In this document: piece after piece, positions 50,642-61,341 of the stretch | Layout: the number at the start of each line of letters is the position of its first letter | Position numbering within the stretch: position 1 is the first letter of the stretch | Source: Acetobacter vaccinii | GTDB taxonomy: Bacteria; Pseudomonadota; Alphaproteobacteria; Acetobacterales; Acetobacteraceae | Direction of reading: 5' to 3' | NCBI RefSeq assembly: GCF_008365315.1 | Contig: NZ_CP043506.1 | Location: 2,717,001 to 2,781,000 of the forward strand | Length of the DNA: 64,000 nucleotides | Notes under the pieces: generated by a model | Database searches by the model: none | What the model was told of the DNA's origin: nothing | The model's input: only the letters and a program-made list of their open reading frames with translations | Translations under genes and position numbers: made by a program

Positions 50642-51567
50642 GCGGGTCTGACGGCACGCCCTCCCCCCGCCATGACCAGTCGTCTGGTCGGGGGTTTCTG
50701 TCCCTGTTCCACCGCCGCAAACAGCCTGCCGACCTGCGCAGCTCCATCGCCGCACTGGTCCAGCAGGCCGCCGACGCTGCCGACGTAACCCCCAATGGGG
50801 AACAGCCCGAGCTGGACCGACAGGAACGCGCGCTGATTGCCAACGTGCTGCGGCTCCGCAATATCTCGGCCGATGATGTCATGATCCCACGGGCCGACAT
50901 CGTGGCCATGCCCGTCTCCATTAGTCTGGACGAAGCCCTGGCCATGATGCGGCGGGAAAACCATTCCCGCATGCCGGTCTATCGTGACCAGTTGGATAAC
51001 GTGGTGGGCATGATCCATGTGAAGGATCTGATCGCCTATGTGGGCACCAGCGAAGCCTTTGATCTGGAAAAACTGCTGCGCCAGCCCCTGCTGATCGCCC
51101 CGCAACTGCCCATCCTCGACCTGATGCTGCAAATGCGGCAGCGCCAGACCCATCTGGCGCTGGTGATTGACGAATATGGCGGTATCGACGGCCTTGTGAC
51201 TATCGAGGACCTGATCGAAACCATCGTGGGCGATATTTCAGACGAGCATGACGAACCCGCCGCCGTCATGATCACCCCCCGGCAGGATGGGTCGTTTGAC
51301 GTGGATGCCCGCTGCCCTGTGGAAGAGTTCGAGCGCCAGATCGGCCCGATTCTGACGCAGGAGGAAAGCGAGGCCGAGATCGAAACCATTGGCGGCCTTG
51401 TCTTTCGCATGGCCGGGCATGTGCCCACTCGGGGGGAAGTGCTGACACACGCCAACGGCTACCTCTTCCGGGTGCTGGATGCCGATGCACGCCATATCCG
51501 CCGGGTGCGGGTACGCCCTTTGCCAGCACAGGCGGATGAGCCCGGCAGCCCGACCGCGCCCGCATAA
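50638..51567 (+). CDS. corC: CorC/HlyC family CBS-domain protein
   Basis: A 309-residue protein with a CBS pair (about 75-200; DVMIPRADIVAMP, SRMPVYRDQLDNVVGMIHVKDL, VIDEYGGIDGLVTIEDLIE) and a C-terminal CorC_HlyC domain (about 220-295). It lacks the membrane DUF21 domain, so it is the short CorC form linked to Mg/Co efflux. In other Alphaproteobacteria the next gene is often lnt; here a DsbA homologue follows after 80 bp. Confidence 0.9.
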   Translation: MSGSDGTPSPRHDQSSGRGFLSLFHRRKQPADLRSSIAALVQQAADAADVTPNGEQPELDRQERALIANVLRLRNISADDVMIPRADIVAMPVSISLDEALAMMRRENHSRMPVYRDQLDNVVGMIHVKDLIAYVGTSEAFDLEKLLRQPLLIAPQLPILDLMLQMRQRQTHLALVIDEYGGIDGLVTIEDLIETIVGDISDEHDEPAAVMITPRQDGSFDVDARCPVEEFERQIGPILTQEESEAEIETIGGLVFRMAGHVPTRGEVLTHANGYLFRVLDADARHIRRVRVRPLPAQADEPGSPTAPA

Positions 51568-51647
51568 ACAATGGGTTGACGCCTTTGGCTTCTGCCGTCA
51601 TGCCTTTGTAACGTTATCTGTCACTCTACCTGGAAGGCTTGGGGTTC

Positions 51648-52265
51648 ATGTCTTTTTCACGCCGCACGTTCCTTGCCACCTCCGGGGTGGCTCTGGCCCT
51701 AGGCAGCGCCCACCGGGTGCTGGCGGCAGATGCCGTTGATACAGCCTTTACCCCGCGTGAACTGGGCAATCCGAACGCCCCCATCGTGGTGGAGGAATGG
51801 TTTTCCCTGACCTGTATCCACTGCGCGCATTTTGCTGAAAACACGTTCCCCGAGGTTAAAAAGAACCTCATCGACACCGGCAAGATCCGCTACGTGTTCC
51901 ATGACTTCCCGACCGACCAGACAGCCGTTGCCGCTGCCATGGTGGCCCGCACCCTGCCGCCGGAGCGTTATGTGGCGTTCTGCACGTCCCTGCTGACCAA
52001 TCTGGACCGCTGGGCTTACCGTCAGGATGGCAAGCAGGAAGAAGAGCTGAAGAAAATGGCCGCCTTCGCAGGCATGCCTGCCGAAACCTTCGACAAGGCC
52101 ATCGCCAACCAGAAGCTAATGCAGTTTATCCTGAATGGGCAGAATGACGCGCAGGACAAATACCACATCGATTCCACGCCCACCTTCCGTTTCAACAACA
52201 AGGTGCAGGTGTCCAGCGCCCTGACGTATGACGACTTTCTCTCAAACATGAAAAAAGCCGCCTGA
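51648..52265 (+). CDS. DsbA-family thioredoxin-fold protein with a Tat-like signal
   Basis: A 205-residue periplasmic thiol:disulfide protein. The active site CIHC is at 56-59 in a thioredoxin fold with inserted helical domain; the cis-Pro loop is STPTFRFN. The N-terminus MSFSRRTFLATSGVALAL has the twin-arginine pattern SRRxFLA ahead of a mild hydrophobic stretch, suggesting Tat export of a folded protein. GGAAGG ten bases before the ATG supports this start over an in-frame TTG three codons earlier. It lies 40 bp upstream of smc, a usual alphaproteobacterial neighbour. Confidence 0.9.
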   Translation: MSFSRRTFLATSGVALALGSAHRVLAADAVDTAFTPRELGNPNAPIVVEEWFSLTCIHCAHFAENTFPEVKKNLIDTGKIRYVFHDFPTDQTAVAAAMVARTLPPERYVAFCTSLLTNLDRWAYRQDGKQEEELKKMAAFAGMPAETFDKAIANQKLMQFILNGQNDAQDKYHIDSTPTFRFNNKVQVSSALTYDDFLSNMKKAA

Positions 52266-52305
52266 TCCCGCGCGCCAACCCGTTCAGGCCAGAAATTCCA
52301 CCTCA

Positions 52306-55300
52306 ATGACTGTACGCTTCACCCGGCTGTCAATCGCCGGTTTCAAGAGCTTTGCCGACCCCGTTACCGTGGATATTCTGCCTGGGCTGACTGGCATTGT
52401 CGGCCCCAATGGCTGCGGTAAATCCAACGTTGTGGAGGCCCTGCGCTGGGCCATGGGCGAATCGTCTGCCCGCTCCCTACGTGGTGGAGAGGCGGATGAC
52501 CTCATCTTCGCAGGCACCACAGGCCGGGCAGCCCGGTCTGTGGCCGAGGTCACCATCACCATTGATGGGGCAAAGGGCCTTGGCCCTGCGCAGTTTGCAG
52601 AACTTGATGAACTGCAAATTACCCGCAAGGCCGAACGTGGCTCCGGCAGTGACTACCGCATTAATGGCCGCCCTGCCCGCGCGCGTGACGTGCAGACCCT
52701 GTTTGCCGACCTTGCCTCCGGTGCGCGGTCGTCCGCCATGGTCAGTCAGGGCCGGGTTGCGGCACTGGTCAGCGCCAGACCGGAAGAGCGGCGCAGTATT
52801 CTGGAAGAAGCCGCAGGCATTACCGGCCTGCACGCCCGCCGCCACGAAGCGGAACTGAAACTGCGGGCAACCGAAAGCAACCTGACACGCGCCGAGGACA
52901 GACGACAGCAACTGTCCTCCCGACTGGATGAACTGGCCGACCAGTCCCGCGATGCCGCCCGCTACAGGGAACTGTCGGCCAACCTGCGTGATGCGGAAAC
53001 CGACCTGCTCGCCCTGCTGCATGCCCGCGCCCGTCTGGCCGTGGAGCGCACCACCGAGCAGAGCCTGCGCGCCCGCCAGCACCTGACCACGCGCGAAGAA
53101 GCAGCCGAAACCAGCATTATTGCTGAATTTGAGGCCAACAAAGCCCTCCCCACCGTGCGGGAGCAGACAGATACTGCCCGCACAGCGCTGGAACGCTGCC
53201 GCATTCTGGCCGAAGGCATGGCGCGGGAGGAAGAACGCGCACAGGCTCTGGCGCAGGAGGCCGCAGCCCGTCTGGCCCAGCAGCAAGCCGACATGCTGGC
53301 GGCACAAACCCGCCTGGATGACGCCAAGACCACGCTGGAGCGCCTGCAGGCTGAGGCCGCCGAGGCCGCAGAAGCAGCCCGCACCCTGCCCGACCGTCAG
53401 GAAGCCGCCAGCCAGCAGCACAGCCAGACCAGCACACAACTGGCCGAAGCCGAGCAGGCGCTGGCGCAGCTGACCACCACCCTGGCAGAAGCGCGCAGCC
53501 GCCACGACCGCGCCGCCTCGGAGGCCGAACAGGCCCGCCTGCGGCACGAAAAAGCCCAGCAGGCTCTCCAGACCACGCAGGACACTCTGGCAACCCTGCA
53601 AGCGCAGATTCCGTCCCAGCAGGTGCTGCACACTGCCCGGCAGGCCGCCGAGACAGCCGCTGAGGAGGCTCGCAGCGCCGCAACCGCACGTGACGCAGCA
53701 GCCCGGCAGCATGCCCAATGCACGGTGGACCTGTCCGTTGCCCGCAACAATGCCGAAGCCGCAACCCAGGCCGAGACCGAACTGGCCCATACGCTGGCAC
53801 AGGCCCGCCAGCGCCACGACGCCCTACGTCGGGAGCTGGAACAGGTTGAAAAGCGCCATGCAGAAGCCTTGGCCGCGCGGGTCGAAGCCAGCACCCTCCT
53901 CCGCCTGAAACAAGAGGTAGACGCCGCAGAACTGGCTCTGGCACAAGCGACGGAACAGGTGGACAGCGCCGAACAGGCCCGCCTGAAAGCCGACACCGCC
54001 CTTGCCGAAGCCAGCCGCACCACGCAGGAGGCCCAGAGCCGCCACAACAGCCTGACCGAAGCTGCACGGGCTGCCGACAACAGGCTGCGCCGCGCCCGGC
54101 AGGAAGCAGAAACACTGTCCCATGCTTTGGCCCAAGCCAAGGCAGCCCTTGTGGACGATGCCCTGCTGGAGCAGGCCCGCGCCGCACGGGCCGAGGCTGA
54201 AGCCAAGTTGACCGCCACTGGCACTGCGCTGGAAGAAGCCGAACACGCCCAGACCCACAACCGGGACCAACTCAAAGCGGCGTCCGACACTCTAACGGCC
54301 ATCCAGGCCGAGATCACCCGCCTGCGCGCTCAGTCCGAAGGGCTGGCGCAGGCACTGGGTGCTGAGGAAAAAGCGGCCTCTTCGGACACGCCCGTTTCAA
54401 CCCTGATCACGGTTGCCGAGGACTACGAAACAGCCCTTGCGGCTGCTCTGTCTGACGAGTTGGAAGCCCCCGCCAGCGCCACCAGCCAGCACGGCTGGCG
54501 CAAGCTGGAGCCCTGTGTGGCCCCGCCCCTCCCTGCTGGCACACAGCCGCTGTCATCCTGCGTTACCGCCCCGCCGGAGCTGGAGCGTGTTCTGGCCTTT
54601 ACCGGGCTGATCCCCGACGGTGCCGATGGGGCCGCCCTGCAAACAGCTTTGGCACCGGGACAGAACCTTGTCTCCCGCGCAGGCGACCTATGGCGGTGGG
54701 ACGGCTTTTACGCACGGTCCGGCACCGCAGGGGCAGCAGCGGCCCACAAGCTGGCACAACGCCGCCTGCTGCGCGAAACACAGGCCCGCATGGCCGTGAT
54801 TGAAGCACAGACCCCGGCTGTGGAAACCCAGGTCCAGAACGCTGCCCAGGCGTTGAAAGAGGCCGAGCAGCACGGCAACACCCTGCGCCAGACCCGCCGC
54901 ACGCAGGAGCAGGCCCTCCAGCAGGCCCGCACACACGAAAGCAGTCTGGAACGTAGCCACGCCACAGCCCGCGCCCGGCTGGACACGGTGGCCCCCCAAT
55001 ACGACCGCGCCAATGCTGCCCAGACCGAGGCACACACCGCCAAGGAACAGGCCGAATCTGCCTTGCAGGCGCTACCCCCTCTGGCCACCCTACAGGACGC
55101 GTTAAAACAGGCGCGCCACCAGCAGAATACAGCCAAGGACGCTGAACAGACGGCGCTGACCCGCAGGAAACAGGCGCAAGCCCAGCTCCATACCGCGCGG
55201 GAGGCCCAGTCCAAAGCCGAGCAGCAGAATGCAGCCGCGACAACCCGGCTGGAAACCCTGACCCCGGAACAGGACCGCCTGCGCCAGACACTGGACGGCG

Positions 55301-56862
55301 AAAGCACAACCCTTGCCCGCCTGACCGATGCGCTGGCCGCCAGCAAAGCCAATCAGCACCCCCATCAGGCCCTGCTGGCAGCCCAGACAGCCCTGACGGA
55401 AGCCACCAGCACCCTGCAAGCTATGGAGGTGGCCGCCACACAAAGCCAGAACAAGGCCGAAGCAACCAGCCAGCATAACAGGCAGTTGCATGATCAGGCA
55501 CAGGCCGCCCAAAGCCGCCTGGACGGTCTGGCCCCCCGGCTTGAGGAAGCCACCCACCAGCATGAGGAAGCCCAGTCCGCTCTGGCTGCGGCACTGGCTA
55601 CGCTGGAAGCTGCCGCGGCTGCCATTCCTGCCGACGCGCAGGAGGTGCTGGACCTCAAGCAGCAGGAACGTACCGCACTTCTGGCGCAGTTGGACAACCT
55701 GCGCGACCTGCGCGCCGCCCTACAGGCCGAATCTGCATCACTCGCCAGCAGCCAGATCACCCGCGCCACCGCGCAGGAAGAATGGAGCACCCGCGCCCAG
55801 GCTGCCCAGACCGAAGCCGACACAACACGCCAGCGGCTGGAAGCCATACAGGCCGACTATACCCGGCTGGCCGAACTCCCTGCCGAGACCCAGCACCACA
55901 AGCAGGAAACCCTGAAAGCTCTGGCCGAAGCCCAGGCCCGCTATGAGCAGGCCGATCAGGCCCGCACACAGGCGGAAACAGCCCAGACCGCAGCCGCGGC
56001 CCAGCGCCGCGTAGCAGAAACCGAACTGGCCGAAGCGCGTGAAGGTGTGCTGAAGGCTGAAAGCCGTCAGGAGCAGGCCAACGCTATCCTGAACCAGTTG
56101 CTGGTGGAGCACCCCAACCCGCCCCTGCGCACACAGATGGATATGACCGACAGCGCCGAATCCAGCCTGCGCCGCAAAATCACGCGCCTTGGCCGCGAGA
56201 GGGAGGACATGGGGCCGGTCAACCTGCGGGCGGACCTGGAAGCGCAGGAGGCCTCGACCCAGGCCCAGACCCTCGCAACCGAGATGGAAGACCTACACGC
56301 CGCCATTGCCCGGTTGCGCGGGTCCATCGGCAGCCTGAACAAGGAAGGGCGCGAGCGGCTGATGGCCGTATTCACGCAGGTTGATCAGCATTTTCAAGCA
56401 CTTTTCACACGGATGTTCGGCGGTGGGCGCGCCCACCTGGGCCTTGTCGGCAGTGATGACCCGCTGGAAGCCGGGCTGGAAATTTACGCCCAGCCCCCCG
56501 GCAAAAAACTGGCCACACTCTCCCTGCTGTCCGGGGGCGAGCAGGCGCTGACCGCACTTTCCTTGATTTTTGCAGTTTTCCGCTGTAACCCTGCGCCTGT
56601 TTGTGTACTTGATGAAGTTGACGCACCGCTTGATGATGCCAATGTCGAACGCTTCAGCGCCCTGCTGAACGACATGACGGCGGAAGCAGGCACACGCTTT
56701 CTGGTGGTGACTCACCACCAACTGACCATGGCCCACATGGACCGACTGTTTGGCGTTACCATGCAGGAACGCGGTGTCAGCCGCGTTCTGTCAGTCGATC
56801 TGGCGCTTGCTGCCTCCATGACGGGCCAGAAGGAAAAGGAAACTCCGAATGTCACATCCTGA
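52306..56862 (+). CDS. smc: Chromosome segregation protein SMC
   Basis: A 1518-residue SMC ATPase, large for the family because of long coiled coils. Walker A GPNGCGKS is at 33-40; two Ala/Gln/Glu-rich coiled-coil arms (about 170-690 and 830-1330) flank the hinge (about 700-815); the signature LSGGEQALTAL is near 1408 and Walker B VCVLDEVDAPLDD follows. It folds and segregates the chromosome with ScpA and ScpB. The strong codon bias toward Ala and Gln creates long open frames on other strands that are not genes. No clear ribosome binding site; the ATG gives the usual N-terminus. Confidence 0.96.
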   Translation: MTVRFTRLSIAGFKSFADPVTVDILPGLTGIVGPNGCGKSNVVEALRWAMGESSARSLRGGEADDLIFAGTTGRAARSVAEVTITIDGAKGLGPAQFAELDELQITRKAERGSGSDYRINGRPARARDVQTLFADLASGARSSAMVSQGRVAALVSARPEERRSILEEAAGITGLHARRHEAELKLRATESNLTRAEDRRQQLSSRLDELADQSRDAARYRELSANLRDAETDLLALLHARARLAVERTTEQSLRARQHLTTREEAAETSIIAEFEANKALPTVREQTDTARTALERCRILAEGMAREEERAQALAQEAAARLAQQQADMLAAQTRLDDAKTTLERLQAEAAEAAEAARTLPDRQEAASQQHSQTSTQLAEAEQALAQLTTTLAEARSRHDRAASEAEQARLRHEKAQQALQTTQDTLATLQAQIPSQQVLHTARQAAETAAEEARSAATARDAAARQHAQCTVDLSVARNNAEAATQAETELAHTLAQARQRHDALRRELEQVEKRHAEALAARVEASTLLRLKQEVDAAELALAQATEQVDSAEQARLKADTALAEASRTTQEAQSRHNSLTEAARAADNRLRRARQEAETLSHALAQAKAALVDDALLEQARAARAEAEAKLTATGTALEEAEHAQTHNRDQLKAASDTLTAIQAEITRLRAQSEGLAQALGAEEKAASSDTPVSTLITVAEDYETALAAALSDELEAPASATSQHGWRKLEPCVAPPLPAGTQPLSSCVTAPPELERVLAFTGLIPDGADGAALQTALAPGQNLVSRAGDLWRWDGFYARSGTAGAAAAHKLAQRRLLRETQARMAVIEAQTPAVETQVQNAAQALKEAEQHGNTLRQTRRTQEQALQQARTHESSLERSHATARARLDTVAPQYDRANAAQTEAHTAKEQAESALQALPPLATLQDALKQARHQQNTAKDAEQTALTRRKQAQAQLHTAREAQSKAEQQNAAATTRLETLTPEQDRLRQTLDGESTTLARLTDALAASKANQHPHQALLAAQTALTEATSTLQAMEVAATQSQNKAEATSQHNRQLHDQAQAAQSRLDGLAPRLEEATHQHEEAQSALAAALATLEAAAAAIPADAQEVLDLKQQERTALLAQLDNLRDLRAALQAESASLASSQITRATAQEEWSTRAQAAQTEADTTRQRLEAIQADYTRLAELPAETQHHKQETLKALAEAQARYEQADQARTQAETAQTAAAAQRRVAETELAEAREGVLKAESRQEQANAILNQLLVEHPNPPLRTQMDMTDSAESSLRRKITRLGREREDMGPVNLRADLEAQEASTQAQTLATEMEDLHAAIARLRGSIGSLNKEGRERLMAVFTQVDQHFQALFTRMFGGGRAHLGLVGSDDPLEAGLEIYAQPPGKKLATLSLLSGGEQALTALSLIFAVFRCNPAPVCVLDEVDAPLDDANVERFSALLNDMTAEAGTRFLVVTHHQLTMAHMDRLFGVTMQERGVSRVLSVDLALAASMTGQKEKETPNVTS

Positions 56863-57601
56863 TAAGGGAGCTGACATCTCAAGTAGTTGCACCAGTGTGT
56901 CACCGCGTCGGTGTTTGATGGGCATTACCCTTGCCATTACGCTGTGCGTAAGCGGGGGAACGGCGCTGGCTATCCACCACTCACGCTCGCATGGCCTGAT
57001 GGCCCATATCCACCACGGGCTGGTTGTCTGCACGGCTGACAGCCGCAATACTCTGGCCCAGACAGTCTCGCAGCCTCACCCGGCAATGGTGCGTATGGCG
57101 GTTTCCAGCGGGCCGGATGGGCAGATTATCGCCGGACCGCAGGCGGCCCCCCTCGCCTCCGTTCTGACATCAGCCTACAAGGCTGACACATTGCTGATGC
57201 TGGACCTGAACCAGGCCAACGCTCGCAACGTGACCCAACTGGTCCGCAAGGCGCACATGCGCGACCGCGTGATTTTGGTGACATCAACACGCAAAAGCCT
57301 GGAAGATGCCTTTACAGCAGACTCTCAGGTGATGATCGCAGTGCCCATCCATTCCGAACAGGAAGCCCATGCGGTGCATCGCCTTGCCAAGCACCACCCG
57401 TATGCAGCCTATCTGTCCGCCTCTGCGACACCCGACCTGTTTGCCGCCGCCCATCGTGGCGCGGAAGCCATTATCACCGAGCCCCCGGTAACCTCCAAGG
57501 TTTCCACGGCTGATTTCCTGGCCGACAAGCCTGTGGATATTGTGGTCATGCATCCTTCGGCCACCCTGCCCCGGACAGAAATTGCCAGCAGTCATAGCTG
57601 A
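56849..57601 (+). CDS. Secreted protein of unknown function, weakly GDPD-like
   Basis: A 250-residue protein overlapping the end of smc by 14 bases. It has a basic N-terminus and a hydrophobic segment (about 23-42) acting as signal or anchor. The mature part reads like the later half of a glycerophosphodiester phosphodiesterase barrel (LLMLDLNQANA, RDRVILVTSTRKSLEDAF, PYAAYLSASA, RGAEAIITEPP), but the usual catalytic HR and ENT/D motifs are not seen. I treat it as unknown, with only a fold-level resemblance. Followed by a strong terminator. Confidence 0.7.
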   Translation: MSHPDKGADISSSCTSVSPRRCLMGITLAITLCVSGGTALAIHHSRSHGLMAHIHHGLVVCTADSRNTLAQTVSQPHPAMVRMAVSSGPDGQIIAGPQAAPLASVLTSAYKADTLLMLDLNQANARNVTQLVRKAHMRDRVILVTSTRKSLEDAFTADSQVMIAVPIHSEQEAHAVHRLAKHHPYAAYLSASATPDLFAAAHRGAEAIITEPPVTSKVSTADFLADKPVDIVVMHPSATLPRTEIASSHS

Positions 57602-57640
57602 ACGCGGCGACCCCTGATCAGGTTGCACAGTGCCGACAAT

Positions 57641-57682
57641 AAAAAGGCCCGGCCCCAATAGACTGGGGACCGGGCCTTTTTT
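57641..57682. terminator. Strong bidirectional terminator
   Basis: A 17-pair stem (AAAAAGGCCCGGCCCCA with TGGGG-A-CCGGGCCTTTTT, one bulged A) with loop ATAGAC. T runs flank it on both strands. It lies between the convergent smc-side gene and aarC. Confidence 0.88.
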
Positions 57683-57702
57683 ATGGGCTGTCTGCTACCA
57701 GC

Positions 57703-59511
<1,809 letters not shown>

Positions 59512-59519
<8 letters not shown>

Positions 59520-59553
59520 ATGCCGACAGACACACAGCATAACGGAAACGTGA
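59512..59553 (+). CDS. Possible 13-residue leader peptide
   Basis: The best ribosome binding site in this region, GAGGAGGA (59493-59500), is 11 bases ahead of an ATG that opens a 13-codon frame (MAVCRQTHSITET) ending in TGA. That stop overlaps a GTG (GTGA) in the frame of the metallophosphoesterase. The ATG at 59520 for the longer form of the phosphoesterase is about 20 bases from the same ribosome binding site, too far. This suggests either coupled translation or a start misplacement. Short length means coding status is unproven. Confidence 0.35.
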
Positions 59554-60263
59554 AAAACGCCATGCGTCATGGACTCCGCATTATCGGCGATGTGCATGGT
59601 GACCTGGAGGCTTTCCGCCATGCCGTAGCCACCAACCGCTTTATCATCCAACTGGGTGATCTGGTGGATTATGGCCCCAGCAGCGCAGGCACCCTGCGCC
59701 TGATGCTTGATGTGCTGGAGGCCGGTCGGGGGCTCTTCCTCATGGGCAACCATGACCGCAAGCTGGGCCGCGCACTGCTGGGCAAAAGACTGCGCTCCAC
59801 CCCCCATCTGGACGAAACCCTGGCCCAGTTGGACCAGCCCGAAAACCACGATGTCCGCGACGCCATACTGCCCGCCCTGGCCACGGCCCCTGCGTGGCTG
59901 GTGATGGACCGGACCGTTTTTGTGCATGGTGCTTTTGACCCGCGCATGCTGCTGGAACCGCCGCCGCCACCGCTGGAGCGGGTTACCTTTCTGCTGTCAC
60001 GCGCTTTGTTTGGGGAAACCACAAGCCGCATGCAGCCTGATGGTTTTCCCGAGCGGACCCTTAACTGGGTCAACACCATTCCGGCTGGCTATACTGTCTA
60101 TTGCGGGCACGACCAGCGCTCGACCAATGGCCGCCCCCTGCACCTGCCCGGACGCGCAGGCGGGCAAGCCATTTTTATGGATACAGGCGCCAGCAAGGGA
60201 GGACACCTGGCATGGGTGGACCTGCCCGCGCCGCTTGTGGCAGAACAGGGCAACCCCCTGTAA
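59520..60263 (+). CDS. Calcineurin-like metallophosphoesterase
   Basis: A PPP-type phosphoesterase of 247 residues (or 237 if it starts at GTG 59550). Metal-binding motifs run in order: GDVHGD at 23-28, GDLVDYG, GNHDRK, a central HGAFDP and a C-terminal CGHDQRS. Such proteins include Ser/Thr phosphatases and diadenosine tetraphosphatases; the substrate cannot be set. The true start is uncertain because of the leader frame described separately. It begins a run of same-strand genes toward chorismate mutase and sixA. Confidence 0.82.
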   Translation: MPTDTQHNGNVKNAMRHGLRIIGDVHGDLEAFRHAVATNRFIIQLGDLVDYGPSSAGTLRLMLDVLEAGRGLFLMGNHDRKLGRALLGKRLRSTPHLDETLAQLDQPENHDVRDAILPALATAPAWLVMDRTVFVHGAFDPRMLLEPPPPPLERVTFLLSRALFGETTSRMQPDGFPERTLNWVNTIPAGYTVYCGHDQRSTNGRPLHLPGRAGGQAIFMDTGASKGGHLAWVDLPAPLVAEQGNPL

Positions 60264-60333
60264 AACCACCCAATACAGGGCATGCAGAGACCGGGCCCAG
60301 CCCCACCACACCCAACGCAGGAAAGCCGACACC

Positions 60334-60651
60334 GTGACAGACCAGCCCTCACCCACCCAAGCTCTTGAGGAACTGCGCCACAGTATCGACAATATCGATG
60401 CGGCCCTTGTTTCGATGCTGGCTGAACGCTTCCGCTGCACCAAGGCCGTTGGCGCACTGAAGGCCAACAACAAAATGCCCCCGGCCGACCCCGCGCGGGA
60501 GGCCCGGCAGATTGCCCGCCTGCGCAAGCTGGCTGCCGATGCCCGGCTTGACCCCGATTTTGCGGAAAAATTCCTCAACTTCATCATTCATGAAGTCATC
60601 CGCCATCATGAGGCTATTGCCGGGGCAACCCAGCCTGGTGAAAAACGCTGA
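60334..60651 (+). CDS. Chorismate mutase (AroQ class)
   Basis: A 105-residue all-helical chorismate mutase converting chorismate to prephenate for phenylalanine and tyrosine. The pattern LRHSIDNIDAALVSMLAERF then AVGALKANN (the active-site Lys) and the C-terminal FLNFIIHEVIRHHE is that of the monofunctional AroQ fold. The GTG start has AGGAAAG eight bases upstream; ATG is absent in a suitable place. The frame is open upstream into the metallophosphoesterase gene, but that part is not conserved coding. Confidence 0.88.
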   Translation: MTDQPSPTQALEELRHSIDNIDAALVSMLAERFRCTKAVGALKANNKMPPADPAREARQIARLRKLAADARLDPDFAEKFLNFIIHEVIRHHEAIAGATQPGEKR

Positions 60652-60662
60652 CTGACGCCCCC

Positions 60663-61190
60663 ATGCCGCGCCGCCTGATCCTGCTGCGCCACGCCCAGGC
60701 GGCTCCGGCCAGCCTGGATGATTTCAGCATTGAGGCGGACATGGCCCGCCCCCTGACTGCTGACGGTCAGGCCGCCGCCCTGCGCTGCGGTCAATGGCTG
60801 GCTGCACAGGGGCTACACCCCGATGCCATTGTGTGCAGCCCGGCACGCCGCACCCGCCAGACTCTGGACGCCGTGCTGACCGCCTGCCCCCAGACACAGG
60901 GGCAGCCCAGCTTCTGCCCCGATATTTACGAAGCCCAGCCCGAAGCCCTGCTGTCACGCATCCAGCAGACGGAACCGCAGCACCGCACACTGCTGCTTGT
61001 CGGGCATAATCCGGGCATTTCCCTGCTTGCCCGGCAACTGGACCCGCTGGCCATGGCACTGGATGCAGGATTCGACCCCGGCTCCATTGCCGTTTTCGTT
61101 ACGCTTGACGCAGGCCCGCAGTCTGCCACGGCAGACTGGGCCAATGGCGTGCCAGAATGCCTCGTTTTGCACACATTCACGCGACCCTGA
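60663..61190 (+). CDS. SixA-like histidine phosphatase
   Basis: A 175-residue phosphoglycerate-mutase-fold phosphatase. The phospho-accepting His10 is in LLRHAQ, the second Arg in CSPARRTRQT and the second His in VGHNPGI near residue 119. E. coli SixA removes phosphate from histidine phosphocarrier proteins. It begins 12 bp after the chorismate mutase stop. As I recall, a SixA-like gene is also near citrate synthase in the A. aceti acetic-acid-resistance cluster, so it may have a part in that locus, but this is not shown by sequence. Confidence 0.87.
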   Translation: MPRRLILLRHAQAAPASLDDFSIEADMARPLTADGQAAALRCGQWLAAQGLHPDAIVCSPARRTRQTLDAVLTACPQTQGQPSFCPDIYEAQPEALLSRIQQTEPQHRTLLLVGHNPGISLLARQLDPLAMALDAGFDPGSIAVFVTLDAGPQSATADWANGVPECLVLHTFTRP

Positions 61191-61196
61191 CACGAG

Positions 61197-61218
61197 AAAG
61201 CCCGGTTTTCCGGCCTTT
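61197..61218 (+). terminator. Weak hairpin downstream of the sixA-like gene
   Basis: AAAG-c-CCGG, loop TTTT, CCGG-c-CTTT forms an 8-pair stem with one mismatch directly past the stop. No long T run follows, so termination would be partial. Confidence 0.3.
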
Positions 61219-61341
61219 GCGCGCGCGATAACGCGCGGTTTATCAGGCGGATGCTTCCTGTTTCCTCTGGAATGAGAGACAAAAGGAAACCACCACGAGG
61301 CCGCAGTCGCGACCGGACCTTTATAGTAAAGAGGAAAGACC

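Noticed and set aside
52477-55352. Long open frames opposite smc
   Set aside because: Repetitive Ala/Gln/Glu codons in the coiled coils leave the other frames open. Their translations are Gly/Leu/Cys/Arg-rich with no domain, so they are shadows.
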